A stretch of DNA of 55,987 nucleotides from assembly GCF_002760665.1 (NCBI RefSeq), contig NZ_PDOB01000030.1, positions 1 through 55,987 of the forward strand, given 5' to 3'. This document shows positions 8,011 to 17,446 of the stretch, piece after piece (position 1 is the first letter of the stretch; each line of letters begins with the position of its first letter). Both the position numbers and the translations under genes were made by a program. This stretch comes from Massilia psychrophila (lineage in GTDB: Bacteria > Pseudomonadota > Gammaproteobacteria > Burkholderiales > Burkholderiaceae_D). The notes below the pieces were generated by a model. It was not told where the DNA came from and did no database searches. It was given only the letters and a program-made list of their open reading frames with translations.

Positions 8011-9717
8011 TCACACAAACAGCTTGTCGTACGCCGCCAGCAAGGTCTGGTGCATCGGGCTGCCTTCCATGTCGGCGCCCAGCGTTTCCAGGCCAAAAAA
8101 ACGCTCGCTGCGGGCTAACAAAGCTTCCGCCTGGCGCACCGTATCAACGCCGTACAGCAGCACCATCGAGCGGCGGTAGTTGTCGACGTCCTCGACATTG
8201 ATCATGCTCTCGATGCAGCGGTACACCAGGCGGCGCTTTGGTGCCAAGTCCTTGAAGTGGTGGATCCAGTCGCAGCCTTCGAGAATGGCGTCTTCGTCGC
8301 CGACGGCCAGCGCCAGCAGGGTTTTCAGTTCGCCCACGCGCAGCTGTTTCCATGGCGTGCCGAGCGGAATGGCCAGACCGAGGATCTCCCACAGCGGGCG
8401 CTCGTCGTTGACGTTCATGGTCTGCAGCTGTTCCAGCAGGTCGGCGCATTCCTGTTCGGACAGCGTGTTCAAACGCACCAGCTTGGGCCGGATCGCGTTG
8501 CCGATGCTGTTGTTTTCCCACTCGAGGTCTTCGACCGGATAAATTTCAGAAAACCCGGGGACCAGGATGCGGCAGCTGTAAGCGCCCTGCTCGCTGAAAT
8601 CGGCGACGTAGATGTCGTTGCCTTCGCGGTGGATGCAATCGACCAGCCACTGGTAATCTTCTTCGGTGGTGTTGCTGAAGTTCCAGTCGGCGAACGGGAA
8701 GTCCGGCGTGTCGCCCATGAAGTTCCAGCTGATCACGCCGCTCGAATCGACGAAGTGAATTTCCAGGTTGGCGACGGCGTTTATCTCGCTCATGTCGAAG
8801 CCCGGCTCGGGGAAGCCTTCGAGCGAGTCGAGCGCCCGGCCCTGCAGCAATTCGGTCATCGCCCGCTCGAGCGCGATTTCGAAGCGCGGGTGGGCGCCGT
8901 AGCTGGAGAACACGCCCTGATCCTTCGGATGGACCAAGGTTACGTTCATCACCGGATACTTGCCGCCCAGCGAGGCGTCCTTGACCAGGATGCCGAAGCC
9001 GGCCTTGCGCAAGCCCGCGATGCCGGCGGCAATATTGGGAAAGCGCGCTATCACCTCGTCCGGCACTTCCGGCAGGCACAGGCCTTCGCTGATGATGCGG
9101 TACTTGATCTGGCGCTCGAAGATTTCCGACAGCGCCTGGGTGCGCGCTTCCATCAGCGTGTTGCCGGCCGCCATGCCATTGCTGACGTACAGGTTACCGA
9201 TGATGTTGACCGGAAAATAGGTCTCGGCGCCATCGCGCACGCGCTGGTACGGCAGCGCGCAGATGCCGCGCGCGACGTTGCCCGAATTAAGGTCGACCAG
9301 CACTTCGGCGTCGATTTCGGAATCGGGATTATAAAAGGCGTGCAGCTCGTCGTTGAGGATGTCGGCCGGCCACTTGCCGTCGTCGCCGCGCGCAAACCAG
9401 CGCTCTTGCGGGTAGTGCACGAACGCCTTGTTGGCGCGCGTCGCGCCCAGATGAAAGTGGGTCCAGAAATAATGGGTACCGAGGCGCTCGAAAAATTCGC
9501 CGTAGGCGCTGGCGCGGGCGGCCAGTTCAGTGGCACCCTTACCGTTCGAAAACAGCATCGGGCAATCGTTGTCCTTCATGTGGGTCGACCAGATCGCATC
9601 GACCTCGTGCAGCAAGGACGACTCGTTGAGCTTGAAGCCGCGCTCGGCCAGCTTGGCCTGCATGGTGTCGATAGTGGACTCGAGGGCGGCGTCCTTGCCG
9701 GGAATGAATGTTTGCAT
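8011..9717 (-). CDS. ycaO: YcaO-domain protein (30S S12 methylthiotransferase accessory factor)
   Basis: At 568 residues this matches E. coli YcaO (586 aa) along its length. The ATP-binding YcaO fold occupies about residues 50-400, with conserved stretches such as SNGKGATELAARASAYGEFF and EARTQALSEIFERQIKYRI. The C-terminal 150 residues (VDNYRRSMVLLYG to the end) resemble the helical tail of the E. coli protein. The tail lacks the proline-rich end of azoline-forming cyclodehydratases, and no precursor peptide or dehydrogenase is nearby, so it is the stand-alone type linked to RimO-dependent beta-methylthiolation of ribosomal protein S12. It is divergent from the GH1 fusion gene and 218 bases from it. 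Confidence 0.92.
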   Translation of the reverse strand: MQTFIPGKDAALESTIDTMQAKLAERGFKLNESSLLHEVDAIWSTHMKDNDCPMLFSNGKGATELAARASAYGEFFERLGTHYFWTHFHLGATRANKAFVHYPQERWFARGDDGKWPADILNDELHAFYNPDSEIDAEVLVDLNSGNVARGICALPYQRVRDGAETYFPVNIIGNLYVSNGMAAGNTLMEARTQALSEIFERQIKYRIISEGLCLPEVPDEVIARFPNIAAGIAGLRKAGFGILVKDASLGGKYPVMNVTLVHPKDQGVFSSYGAHPRFEIALERAMTELLQGRALDSLEGFPEPGFDMSEINAVANLEIHFVDSSGVISWNFMGDTPDFPFADWNFSNTTEEDYQWLVDCIHREGNDIYVADFSEQGAYSCRILVPGFSEIYPVEDLEWENNSIGNAIRPKLVRLNTLSEQECADLLEQLQTMNVNDERPLWEILGLAIPLGTPWKQLRVGELKTLLALAVGDEDAILEGCDWIHHFKDLAPKRRLVYRCIESMINVEDVDNYRRSMVLLYGVDTVRQAEALLARSERFFGLETLGADMEGSPMHQTLLAAYDKLFV

Positions 9718-9867
9718 GCGGAGGTCTCGGTAGCAAGGGCGCGCGATGCGCGGCCGGATTAAAAAAGTTCACAGTGCGAAGCTGCAAAATACCGCATGAT
9801 ACAGTACCAATACCGCATCAACGCCGACGTCCGTCCCGCGGCCGGGCACCGTTTTTCAAAGCTGCCC

Positions 9868-9916
9868 TGAAAGAAATTCGAACTTCGGCGCTGTGGCCGG
9901 TCTCTAATTTCTTTCA
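9868..9916. repeat. 11-bp inverted repeat in the leader of the GH1 fusion gene
   Basis: TGAAAGAAATT (9868-9878) and AATTTCTTTCA (9906-9916) form a perfect 11-base inverted repeat separated by 27 bases, ending 20 bases before the start codon at 9936. It could form a leader hairpin or a two-site operator between ycaO and the fusion gene. Confidence 0.6.
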
Positions 9917-9935
9917 ATAACGCGTAGGTGCAGCT

Positions 9936-12212
9936 ATGCATACGCATAAAAACGTCGATTCGATTGCTCCACTGGCACTTTGGGGTGGCCTCGAGTGCAC
10001 CGTCAACCGGGTGCGCGACCAGTATTTCCACCAGCTCGACCGCAACGGTCACGCCGGGCGCGACGATGACATCGAGCGCTTCGCTTCGCTCGGCATCAGC
10101 GCCATCCGCTATCCGATCTTGTGGGAACGCACCGCCCCCGATGGCCTGGCCAACGCCGACTGGAGCTGGGCCGACGCTCGCCTGCATGCCCTGAAGGGCG
10201 CCGGCATCGCGCCGATCGCCGGCCTGGTACACCACGGCAGCGGCCCGCGCCACACCAGCCTGACCGATCCGGGCTTCGCCACCGGCCTGGCCGAGTACGC
10301 CGGCGCCGTAGCCGGGCGCTATCCGTGGATTACCCACTATACGCCGGTCAACGAGCCGCTCACCACCGCCCGTTTCAGCGGCCTGTACGGCCTGTGGTAT
10401 CCGCACGGCCGCGACGACCGCACCTTCATCGAAGCCCTGCTGAACCAGAGCCGCGCGGTGGTGCTGGCAATGCGCGCGATCCGCGTTGTCAATCCCGACG
10501 CCAAACTGGTGCAGACCGACGACCTCGGCAAAACCTACAGCACTGGCGCGATGGCCAAGGTCGCCACGTTCTACAACGAACGCCGCTGGCTCGGCTGGGA
10601 CCTGCTGTGCGGCATGGTCGGCCCCGACCATGCCTTGTGGACTTACCTGCTTGGTACCGGCATCGACCCGGCCGAGCTGCTGTGGTTCCGCGACAACCCC
10701 TGCCCGCCGGACATCATCGGCGTCAACTATTACGTCACCAGCGAGCGCTGGCTCGATCACCGGATCGGCCGCTACCCGCCGCAGTTCACTGGCGTGGCCG
10801 ACGGCGTCCCGTTTGCCGACATCGAAACGGCGCGCTCGCTGGCCACGCCTACACCGGGCATTGCGCCGCTGCTCGAAGAAATCTGGGACCGCTATCGCCT
10901 GCCTTTGGTGGTCACCGAAGCGCACATCGACGCCCTGCGCGAAGACCAGTTGCGTTGGCTGCTCGAAATCTGGCAGGCCTCCCGACAAGTGCGCGCCAAC
11001 GGCGTCGACGTGCGCGCAGTAACGGTCTGGGCGCTGCTCGGCTCGTTCGACTGGAACAGCCTGGTGACGCGCTGCAGCAGCCATTACGAGCCCGGCCCGT
11101 TCGACGTGCGCTCACCGCTGCCGCGCCCCACCGCGCTGGCCGGCATGATGCAAGAACTTGCGGCTGGTAAAACTTTGTCGCATCCGGTACTGCACGGCCA
11201 GGGTTGGTGGCGCCGCCCGGGGCGCTTCCTGTGCCCGCCGGTCGCCAGCCCCGCCGCGCTGACGTCGATTGCGGTCAGCGGACAAGGACAAGGACAAAAA
11301 CAAAAACAAGGACAGGGGCGCCCTGTGCCGAAACCAATCCTGATCGTCGGCGCCAACGGCACGCTTGGCCGCGCATTTGCCCGCGTGTGCGAGCAGCGCA
11401 ACCTGGCCCACCATCGGCTCAGCCGCGCCGACATGGACATTGCCGACCCCGTCTCGGTAGAACAGGCGCTGCAGCGCTTCGGCCCGTGGGCCATCGTCAA
11501 CGCCAGCGGCTACGTGCGGGTCGACGCCGCCGAGAACGACGTCGACCGTTGCTTCCGCGAAAACGCGCACGGCCCGGCGGTGTTGGCCGCCGCCTGCGCG
11601 CGCCACGGCGTGCACCTGACCACGTTTTCGAGCGACCTGGTGTTCGACGGCCGCCAGAACAATCCCTACGTCGAAACCGACGCCGTCGCGCCGATCAATA
11701 TCTACGGCAAGAGCAAGGCCGAGGGCGAGCGCACCGTGCTCGACTGCAATCCGGGCGCGCTGGTGGTACGCACCAGTTCTTTCTTCGGCCCGTGGGATCA
11801 TTTCAATTTCGTCTTTCAAGCGCTCGGCGCGCTCGAAACCGGGGCGCCGTTCGCGGCCGCCAACGACATCACGGTGTCGCCCACCTACGTGCCGGACCTG
11901 GTGCACACCTGCCTCGACCTGATCATCGACCGCGAAAGCGGCGTCTGGCACCTGACCAACGGCCACCCGGTGACGTGGCTGGAGTTCGCCAACAAGGCGG
12001 CGGACCAGGCCGGCATCGATTGCAGCCGCCTCGAGTCCCAGAGCGCGGCCGCATGCAATTACGTCGCGGCACGACCGCAATACAGCGCCCTGCACAGCAA
12101 GCGGGCGCTGCTGCTGCCGACGCTGGACGACGCGCTCGGGCGCTTTTTGGCGGCGCGCGCCGAGCGCCCCGTCGATGCCGCTTCCCGGCTGCGCGGCAAT
12201 GATGGCGCTTGA
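9936..12212 (+). CDS. GH1-like glycosidase fused to RmlD-type sugar-nucleotide reductase
   Basis: This is a two-domain protein of 758 residues. Residues 1-410 form a family 1 glycoside hydrolase-like barrel. The TPVNEP motif carries the likely acid/base Glu140, and VVTEAHID carries the likely nucleophile Glu328 (canonical form ITENG). Residues 466-740 form an NAD(P)-binding reductase of the RmlD (dTDP-4-dehydrorhamnose reductase) type, with GANGTLGR at about 472-479 and YGKSK as the catalytic Tyr/Lys. The linker is a Gln/Gly/Lys-rich run encoded by a hexamer repeat. The combination suggests a role in capsule or nucleotide-sugar metabolism. The last residues (SRLRGNDGA) look like a translated extragenic repeat and may be a late 3' extension. 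AGGTG precedes the ATG. Confidence 0.85.
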   Translation: MHTHKNVDSIAPLALWGGLECTVNRVRDQYFHQLDRNGHAGRDDDIERFASLGISAIRYPILWERTAPDGLANADWSWADARLHALKGAGIAPIAGLVHHGSGPRHTSLTDPGFATGLAEYAGAVAGRYPWITHYTPVNEPLTTARFSGLYGLWYPHGRDDRTFIEALLNQSRAVVLAMRAIRVVNPDAKLVQTDDLGKTYSTGAMAKVATFYNERRWLGWDLLCGMVGPDHALWTYLLGTGIDPAELLWFRDNPCPPDIIGVNYYVTSERWLDHRIGRYPPQFTGVADGVPFADIETARSLATPTPGIAPLLEEIWDRYRLPLVVTEAHIDALREDQLRWLLEIWQASRQVRANGVDVRAVTVWALLGSFDWNSLVTRCSSHYEPGPFDVRSPLPRPTALAGMMQELAAGKTLSHPVLHGQGWWRRPGRFLCPPVASPAALTSIAVSGQGQGQKQKQGQGRPVPKPILIVGANGTLGRAFARVCEQRNLAHHRLSRADMDIADPVSVEQALQRFGPWAIVNASGYVRVDAAENDVDRCFRENAHGPAVLAAACARHGVHLTTFSSDLVFDGRQNNPYVETDAVAPINIYGKSKAEGERTVLDCNPGALVVRTSSFFGPWDHFNFVFQALGALETGAPFAAANDITVSPTYVPDLVHTCLDLIIDRESGVWHLTNGHPVTWLEFANKAADQAGIDCSRLESQSAAACNYVAARPQYSALHSKRALLLPTLDDALGRFLAARAERPVDAASRLRGNDGA
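11281..11318 (+). repeat. Hexamer repeat encoding the interdomain linker
   Basis: Imperfect GGACAA/AAACAA hexamers run through the fusion gene and encode a flexible Gly-Gln-Lys linker between the hydrolase and reductase domains. Slippage here would change linker length in steps of two residues without breaking the frame. Confidence 0.8.
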
Positions 12213-12357
12213 GGTTACCGGCCCAAGCTCACATCAACTCACCGACGCGCGCGGCAAGGGCGAAACTTGCCTGGACACGCTATCGGACGCCGCCAAACCG
12301 GCCGCAACCTTGGGACCGTTATAAAATGTAAGCATAACAGTCACCTACAGGCCCTCC

Positions 12358-14124
12358 GTGCAAGAACATCACGCCTTCCCTTTCCTGAAGGAGATCCTCC
12401 TGTTCCTGACCCTGGCGGGCATCTTGATTCCCACGCTGCAGCGGCTGCGCATCAACCAGGTGCTCGGTTTTCTCGCCGTCGGCGCCCTGCTCGGCCCGTT
12501 CGGCCTCGGCTTGATGGCCGACCAGGTGCCGTGGTTGGCCTACCTGACGTTTCCGCGCGTCGAAGGCGTCACCGTGCTGGCCGAACTCGGCGTGATGTTC
12601 CTGATGTTCATGATCGGCCTCGAACTGTCCGCCGCCCGCCTATGGTCGCTGCGGCGCTGGGTGTTCGGCGCCGGCAGCGCGCAGGTCATCATCAGCGCTG
12701 CATTGATCGGCGCCGCCGTGCTGATGCTCGGGCAGCGCGCCGACACCGCGATCATCCTTGGCCTGGTGCTGTCGCTGTCCTCCACCGCGGTGGTGATGCA
12801 GCTGATGACGGAGCAGCGCAGCAGCGCCAGCCGCCTTGGCCAGGCGACGTTTTCGATTTTGATGCTGCAGGACCTGGCGGTGGTGCCGCTGCTGATCCTG
12901 ATCGGCGTGATGACCAAGGGCGGTGCCGCCGGCGCCGACATGACCACCCTCGTGTTGATGGCGCTGGCCAAGGCCGCCGCCGCCATCGCGCTGATCTACC
13001 TGGTGGGCGGGCGCGTGATCCGGCCGCTGTTTCGCTCTTTTGCGCGCCACCACCAGCCCGACGTGTTCATGGCGCTGATCCTGCTCAGCACGCTCGGCAT
13101 CGCCGGCCTGAGTGCCGCCGCCGGGCTGTCGATGGCGCTCGGCGCGCTGATCGCCGGGCTGCTGCTGGCAGAAACCGAATTCAAGCACGAAGTCGAACTG
13201 ATGATCGAGCCGTTTCGCGGCTTGCTGATGGGACTGTTCTTCATGACCGTCGGCATGGGGATGGACGCCCGCGAGATCCTCAATTCGCCGTTGTGGCTCG
13301 CTTGCGCGGTACTCGGCCTGGTCGCCATCAAGGCGACGGTCATTGCCGTGCTGATGCGCGTCGGCGGCTTGAGCTGGGGCCGCGCCATCGAAGGCGGTTT
13401 GCTGCTCGGCCAGGGCGGCGAGTTCGCCTTCATCGTGATCGGCTACGCCAGTGCCGGCGGCCTGGTCGACCCGGCTCTCGGCCAGCGCGTGATGCTGGCG
13501 GTCGGCATCAGCCTGTTCGTCACGCCCATGCTGGCCAAACTCGGGCGCGCCCTTGGCGACCGTTGGGAACTGCGGGTGCACGCCGGCGCCACGCTGCTGG
13601 AAAACGGCGACCTGGCAGCGGCGCGCGGGCGCATCATCATCGCCGGGTTCGGCCGCGTCGGCCAGATGCTCGGCAAACTGCTCACCCAGCAGGGCATCGG
13701 GTACATCGCCTTCGAAAACGACGCCCGCCTGGCGTCCGAACTGCACCAGCAAGGCCTGCCGGTCTACTTCGGCAACGCCGCGCGCGCCGAACTGCTGCGC
13801 CGCGTCCACGCCCACGAGGCGCCGGCGATCGTGCTGACGATGGACCATCCGCAATCGGCGCTGCAGGCGGTGCGCGGCATCCGCCGTGAATTTCCCGACA
13901 TCGCCCTGTTCGCCCGCGCCCGCGACGAGCAGCAGGCGCGCCTGCTCAAACTGGCCGGCGCCACCGTGGTGGTGCCTGAAACGTTCGAGGCCAGCCTGCA
14001 GCTGTCGGCCTTCGTACTCGAGTCGCTGGGGCTTGAAGAACACGAAGTGGATGGGATCGTCGACGAGGAACGGGCGCTGTTTCTCGAGGCGCTGGGGCGG
14101 GTGGGGCCGGGAGTGCGCGGTTAG
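12358..14124 (+). CDS. CPA2-family K+/H+ antiporter with TrkA-N domain (KefB/KefC/YbaL type)
   Basis: An inner-membrane monovalent cation/proton antiporter of 588 residues. Residues 5-395 contain about twelve hydrophobic helices of the Na+/H+ exchanger fold, including FLMFMIGLELS and the GQGGEFAFIVIG stretch typical of KefB/KefC. The cytoplasmic part from about residue 420 carries GFGRVGQMLGKLL, the Rossmann start of a TrkA-N (RCK) nucleotide-binding domain that gates such transporters. The start is the GTG at 12358. There is no KefF/KefG-type ancillary gene next to it, so glutathione control is uncertain; YbaL-like is equally possible. Confidence 0.88.
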   Translation: MQEHHAFPFLKEILLFLTLAGILIPTLQRLRINQVLGFLAVGALLGPFGLGLMADQVPWLAYLTFPRVEGVTVLAELGVMFLMFMIGLELSAARLWSLRRWVFGAGSAQVIISAALIGAAVLMLGQRADTAIILGLVLSLSSTAVVMQLMTEQRSSASRLGQATFSILMLQDLAVVPLLILIGVMTKGGAAGADMTTLVLMALAKAAAAIALIYLVGGRVIRPLFRSFARHHQPDVFMALILLSTLGIAGLSAAAGLSMALGALIAGLLLAETEFKHEVELMIEPFRGLLMGLFFMTVGMGMDAREILNSPLWLACAVLGLVAIKATVIAVLMRVGGLSWGRAIEGGLLLGQGGEFAFIVIGYASAGGLVDPALGQRVMLAVGISLFVTPMLAKLGRALGDRWELRVHAGATLLENGDLAAARGRIIIAGFGRVGQMLGKLLTQQGIGYIAFENDARLASELHQQGLPVYFGNAARAELLRRVHAHEAPAIVLTMDHPQSALQAVRGIRREFPDIALFARARDEQQARLLKLAGATVVVPETFEASLQLSAFVLESLGLEEHEVDGIVDEERALFLEALGRVGPGVRG

Positions 14125-14338
14125 GAGGCTGCCGGACTCAAGCAACCGAAGCGGGAATTAGGCCGGCCGAGGACAGATTTTGTCGAATCGCATCCCCAAC
14201 TGATTCGTTTCGAAAAAAGCATCTGCTCGGTAAAAAGCCTATCATTGAAATGGATGCACAAATAAAGATTGTTCGGCAAAGGCTCGATCCGGCTTCCGTC
14301 ACCCGCGACATAACGCGCTAACATCACGAGGCTGCGCC

Positions 14339-15472
14339 ATGATGCACAATTTTCTCGCCAATAATCGCGCAGAGTTAATCGAGCGCTGCGCCGCGAAAGT
14401 GGCGCAGCGGCCGACCAGGAATGCCTCAGCCACGCAGCTTGCAACCGGGATTCCGCTATTTCTGAACCAGTTGACAAGAACGTTGGAAGCCGAGCAGCAG
14501 GGGACGCCGGAGGATGGCGTCAAAATTTCCGGGCCTTCTGGCGGAGCCTGCTCTATTTTATCGGAGATGGGCGTTAGCGCCGCCGCACACGGAAAAGCGC
14601 TGCTGGACCTCGACTATACGATAGATCAAGTGGTCCACGACTACGGCGACCTGTGCCAGGCCATTACCGACTTGGCGTTCGCGCGCGACGCGCCGTTCTC
14701 AGTCGGTGAGTTCCGGACCCTCAACCGCTGCCTCGACAATGCCATAGCGGACGCCGTCACCGAATTCAGCGCGCAGCGCGATACCGCGATCACGCTGCGC
14801 CAAACGACCGAGGTGAATCAACGCCTTGGCTTCCTTATGCACGAACTTCGAAATTCGCTCAGCGCCGCTTCTCTCGCTGGAGAAGCATTGCGGGTGGGAA
14901 ATTTGACCTCGAGCGGCGCCACTGGCGCGGTTTTAAAGCGCAGCCACGACGCGATGTCCAGGCTGATCGATCGATCGCTTCTCGAAGTCAAGGCGGGAAG
15001 CGACGAGCTAAATGCACGACAAATCTTTTCGCTGGCGGAGTTTGTCCGCGAAGCCCAAGACGCCGGGCAACTTGTGGCCGATGCGCACGGCTGCGCCTTC
15101 GAGGTGGCAAGCGTTGATCCCGCCCTCGCGCTGGAGGCCAACCGGGAGCTGATCCTCGCCGCGGTGGCAAACCTGCTCGATAACGCGTTTAAATTTACCC
15201 AAGCACAGACCACCGTTACCCTGACCGCTTGTGCTCACGAAGACCGTGTCCAGATCGAAGTGGCCGATCACTGCGGCGGGCTGCGCCCAGGCGATGCCGA
15301 GCGCCTGTTTATACCGTTCAGTCAACGCGGAGGCAATAGGACGGGCATCGGACTTGGACTATCAATTGCGCGGCAGAGCGTGCAAGACGACGAGGGGACG
15401 CTCGGTGTTTGCAACGTCCCGGGGAAAGGCTGCGTCTTTACCATCGATTTGCCCCTCCGATTGCTTGGTTAA
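14339..15472 (+). CDS. Soluble sensor histidine kinase
   Basis: The protein has 377 residues and no transmembrane helix. Residues 1-150 form an all-helical N-terminal region resembling RsbRD-type sensor domains. The H-box FLMHELRNSL holds the likely phospho-acceptor His168. The ATPase domain shows the N-box NLLDNAFKF, a G1-type DHCGGL and G2 GLGLSIARQ. It should autophosphorylate and pass the phosphate to a response regulator, but none is adjacent, so it is an orphan kinase. Two consecutive ATG codons (14339, 14342) could start translation, with GAGG upstream. Confidence 0.85.
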   Translation: MMHNFLANNRAELIERCAAKVAQRPTRNASATQLATGIPLFLNQLTRTLEAEQQGTPEDGVKISGPSGGACSILSEMGVSAAAHGKALLDLDYTIDQVVHDYGDLCQAITDLAFARDAPFSVGEFRTLNRCLDNAIADAVTEFSAQRDTAITLRQTTEVNQRLGFLMHELRNSLSAASLAGEALRVGNLTSSGATGAVLKRSHDAMSRLIDRSLLEVKAGSDELNARQIFSLAEFVREAQDAGQLVADAHGCAFEVASVDPALALEANRELILAAVANLLDNAFKFTQAQTTVTLTACAHEDRVQIEVADHCGGLRPGDAERLFIPFSQRGGNRTGIGLGLSIARQSVQDDEGTLGVCNVPGKGCVFTIDLPLRLLG

Positions 15473-15722
15473 TCGCTGTGCGCGAACGCCGCCGGTATCC
15501 GCCCCGCCAGCGTTTCTACGAGTCCATCGATATCAGGCTCATTCACCTGCAAGCCCGGCTGCGGCACGAGTTTCGCGCCGTGGATCGAAGCGCGCCGTTT
15601 TTAACGGCATCCGGCAGCCGGACCGGGTGTCGCGGGCCGCGGGGCCCGGCCGGAGCCCGTGCAGATCGCCTTGCGCGCTTTTACAAGGTAGCTGCGCGCC
15701 ACGCCGCCCTTCGCCGGTTCGC

Positions 15723-15728
15723 TATAAT
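15723..15728 (+). promoter_or_regulatory. Probable sigma-70 -10 element for the CoA-transferase gene
   Basis: TATAAT is an exact -10 consensus, 30 bases before the ATG at 15759, in an otherwise GC-rich intergenic region. No good -35 element is visible, so the promoter may be activator-dependent or rely on an extended context. Confidence 0.45.
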
Positions 15729-15758
15729 TGTCGACTCGGCACTGAACAAGGAAGCACA

Positions 15759-17012
15759 ATGGCGCAAACCACCGACACCGCATCGTCTTTGCCCAAGGCG
15801 CTCGGCCATATCCGCGTGCTCGACTTGTCGCGGGTACTGGCCGGCCCGTGGTGCTCGCAGAACCTGGCCGACCTTGGCGCCGACGTCATCAAGATCGAGC
15901 GTCCCGGCGGCGGCGACGACACCCGCGCCTGGGGCCCGCCCTACGCCAAAGACGCCGACGGCAACGACACCACGGAAGCAGCCTATTATCTGGCGGCCAA
16001 CCGCGGCAAGCGCTCGGTGACGGTCGATATCGCCAGCGTCGAGGGCCAGGCGCTGGTGCGCGAACTGGCGGCGCACGCCGACGTCGTGCTGGAGAATTTC
16101 AAGGTCGGCCATCTGAAGCGCTACGGCCTCGATTACGATACCCTCAAGGCGATCAAGCCAGACCTGGTCTACTGCTCGGTGACCGGCTTCGGCCAGGACG
16201 GCCCGTATGCCCACCGCGCCGGCTACGACTTCCTGATCCAGGGCATGGGCGGCTTCATGTCGATCACCGGCGAGCGCGACGACCTGCCCGGCGGCGGCCC
16301 GCAAAAGGCCGGCGTGGCGATCACCGACCTGATGACCGGCATGTACGCGACGGTGGCGGTGCTGGCGGCGCTGACCCACCGCGACCGCACCGGCGTTGGC
16401 CAGTACATCGACATGGCCCTGCTCGACGTGCAGGTGGCGATGCTGGCGAACATGGCCAGCAACTACCACACCAGCGGCAAGCCGCCGGCGCGCTGGGGCA
16501 ATGCCCACGCCAACATCGTGCCTTACCAGACCTTTGCCTGCCTTGACGGCCACATCATCGTCGCCACCGGCAACGATGGCCAGTACCAGAAATTCGTCGA
16601 AGCCGGCGGCTGCGCCGACCTCGCGACCGACCCCCGCTTCGCCACCAATCCGCTACGCGTGCGGAACCGCTTTGTACTGGTGCCGCTGCTCGAACAGATG
16701 GTGAAGCGCCGTACCAAGGGCGAGTGGATCGCCAGCCTGGAGGCGCTCGGCGTGCCGTGCGGGCCGATCAACGATATCGGTGAGGTGTTCGCCAACCCGC
16801 AAGTGAGCGCGCGCGGCATTGCCATCGACATGCCGCATCCGAGCGCCGGTAAAGTGACCTTGGTGCGCAGCCCGATGAAGCTTTCAGGCACGCCGGTGTC
16901 AAATGAAAAGGCACCCCCGCTGCTCGGCCAGCACACCGACGAGGTGCTGCGCGAAGTGTTGGGGCGCAGCGATGGCGACATCGCTGCGCTACGCGCCAAG
17001 GGCGTGTTGTGA
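15759..17012 (+). CDS. CaiB/BaiF-type (family III) CoA-transferase
   Basis: The protein has 417 residues from the ATG at 15759, which follows AAGGAAG; the open frame extends upstream but that part looks non-coding. It fits class III CoA-transferases such as formyl-CoA transferase: N-terminal VLDLSRVLAGPWCSQNLADLGADVIKIERP, GFGQDGPYAHRAGYDFLIQ, and the catalytic aspartate Asp190 in ITDLMTGMYA. It should move CoA between carboxylic acids in the cytoplasm. No acyl-CoA dehydrogenase or other pathway gene is adjacent, so the substrate cannot be named; succinyl-CoA-dependent glutarate or itaconate-type activity is possible. Confidence 0.9.
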   Translation: MAQTTDTASSLPKALGHIRVLDLSRVLAGPWCSQNLADLGADVIKIERPGGGDDTRAWGPPYAKDADGNDTTEAAYYLAANRGKRSVTVDIASVEGQALVRELAAHADVVLENFKVGHLKRYGLDYDTLKAIKPDLVYCSVTGFGQDGPYAHRAGYDFLIQGMGGFMSITGERDDLPGGGPQKAGVAITDLMTGMYATVAVLAALTHRDRTGVGQYIDMALLDVQVAMLANMASNYHTSGKPPARWGNAHANIVPYQTFACLDGHIIVATGNDGQYQKFVEAGGCADLATDPRFATNPLRVRNRFVLVPLLEQMVKRRTKGEWIASLEALGVPCGPINDIGEVFANPQVSARGIAIDMPHPSAGKVTLVRSPMKLSGTPVSNEKAPPLLGQHTDEVLREVLGRSDGDIAALRAKGVL

Positions 17013-17039
17013 CGTGAGCTGAAGGCAGCTTGGTGCAGC

Positions 17040-17366
17040 TTAGTGCAGCTTGTGTTTCAGGTCGGAGAGTTCGGCATGCACCCTGGTGATGGCGGTTTCT
17101 ACCTGCGGCGAAATATGCGCGTCGCTGCGCGACATGCGTTTGGCTTCATCGCCCGTGTCCTCCAAGCCGTCGACACACTCGACGATGCGGACTTGGTCGT
17201 TCGATGCGATGGCCGTCTCGGCCTGTCTGGCTTGCTCGGCCATTTTGCGGATGCAGGCCTTCAGTTCGGGCGAGGTATCGGTAGCCGACATGCAAGCCTG
17301 TTCGGCCTGGTCGATGGTTTGCTGGATATGGGTAATGCGCTGCTGAATTTCGTTCGCTTGTAACAT
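17040..17366 (-). CDS. Conserved hypothetical helical protein (108 aa)
   Basis: A small cytoplasmic protein predicted to be almost wholly helical, with heptad-like spacing (QQRITHIQQTIDQAEQA and HAELSDLKHKLH) that suggests a coiled coil or helical bundle. Two cysteines lie in the middle (CMSATDTSPELKAC). GGGAG is placed well before the ATG at 17366. It stands alone between the CoA-transferase and the MFS gene. I do not recognise a named family; its size and helix pattern resemble small stress-related proteins of Oxalobacteraceae. Confidence 0.7.
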   Translation of the reverse strand: MLQANEIQQRITHIQQTIDQAEQACMSATDTSPELKACIRKMAEQARQAETAIASNDQVRIVECVDGLEDTGDEAKRMSRSDAHISPQVETAITRVHAELSDLKHKLH

Positions 17367-17446
17367 GGTGAACTCCCGGAAAAGGTTAAGCTAGTTGGAC
17401 CGGGGGTTCACACACAAGTTGCGTGTTTATTTAGAAGCGTGAGAGT

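Noticed and set aside
8011-9717. YcaO as part of a RiPP gene cluster
   Set aside because: The protein matches stand-alone YcaO along its full length, and no precursor, dehydrogenase or transporter is nearby; the repeat protein at 26549 is 17 kb away with no evident link.
15231-15758. N-terminal extension of the CoA-transferase frame
   Set aside because: The extension overlaps the end of the histidine kinase gene and lacks family similarity; the ATG at 15759 has a ribosome site and fits the family start.
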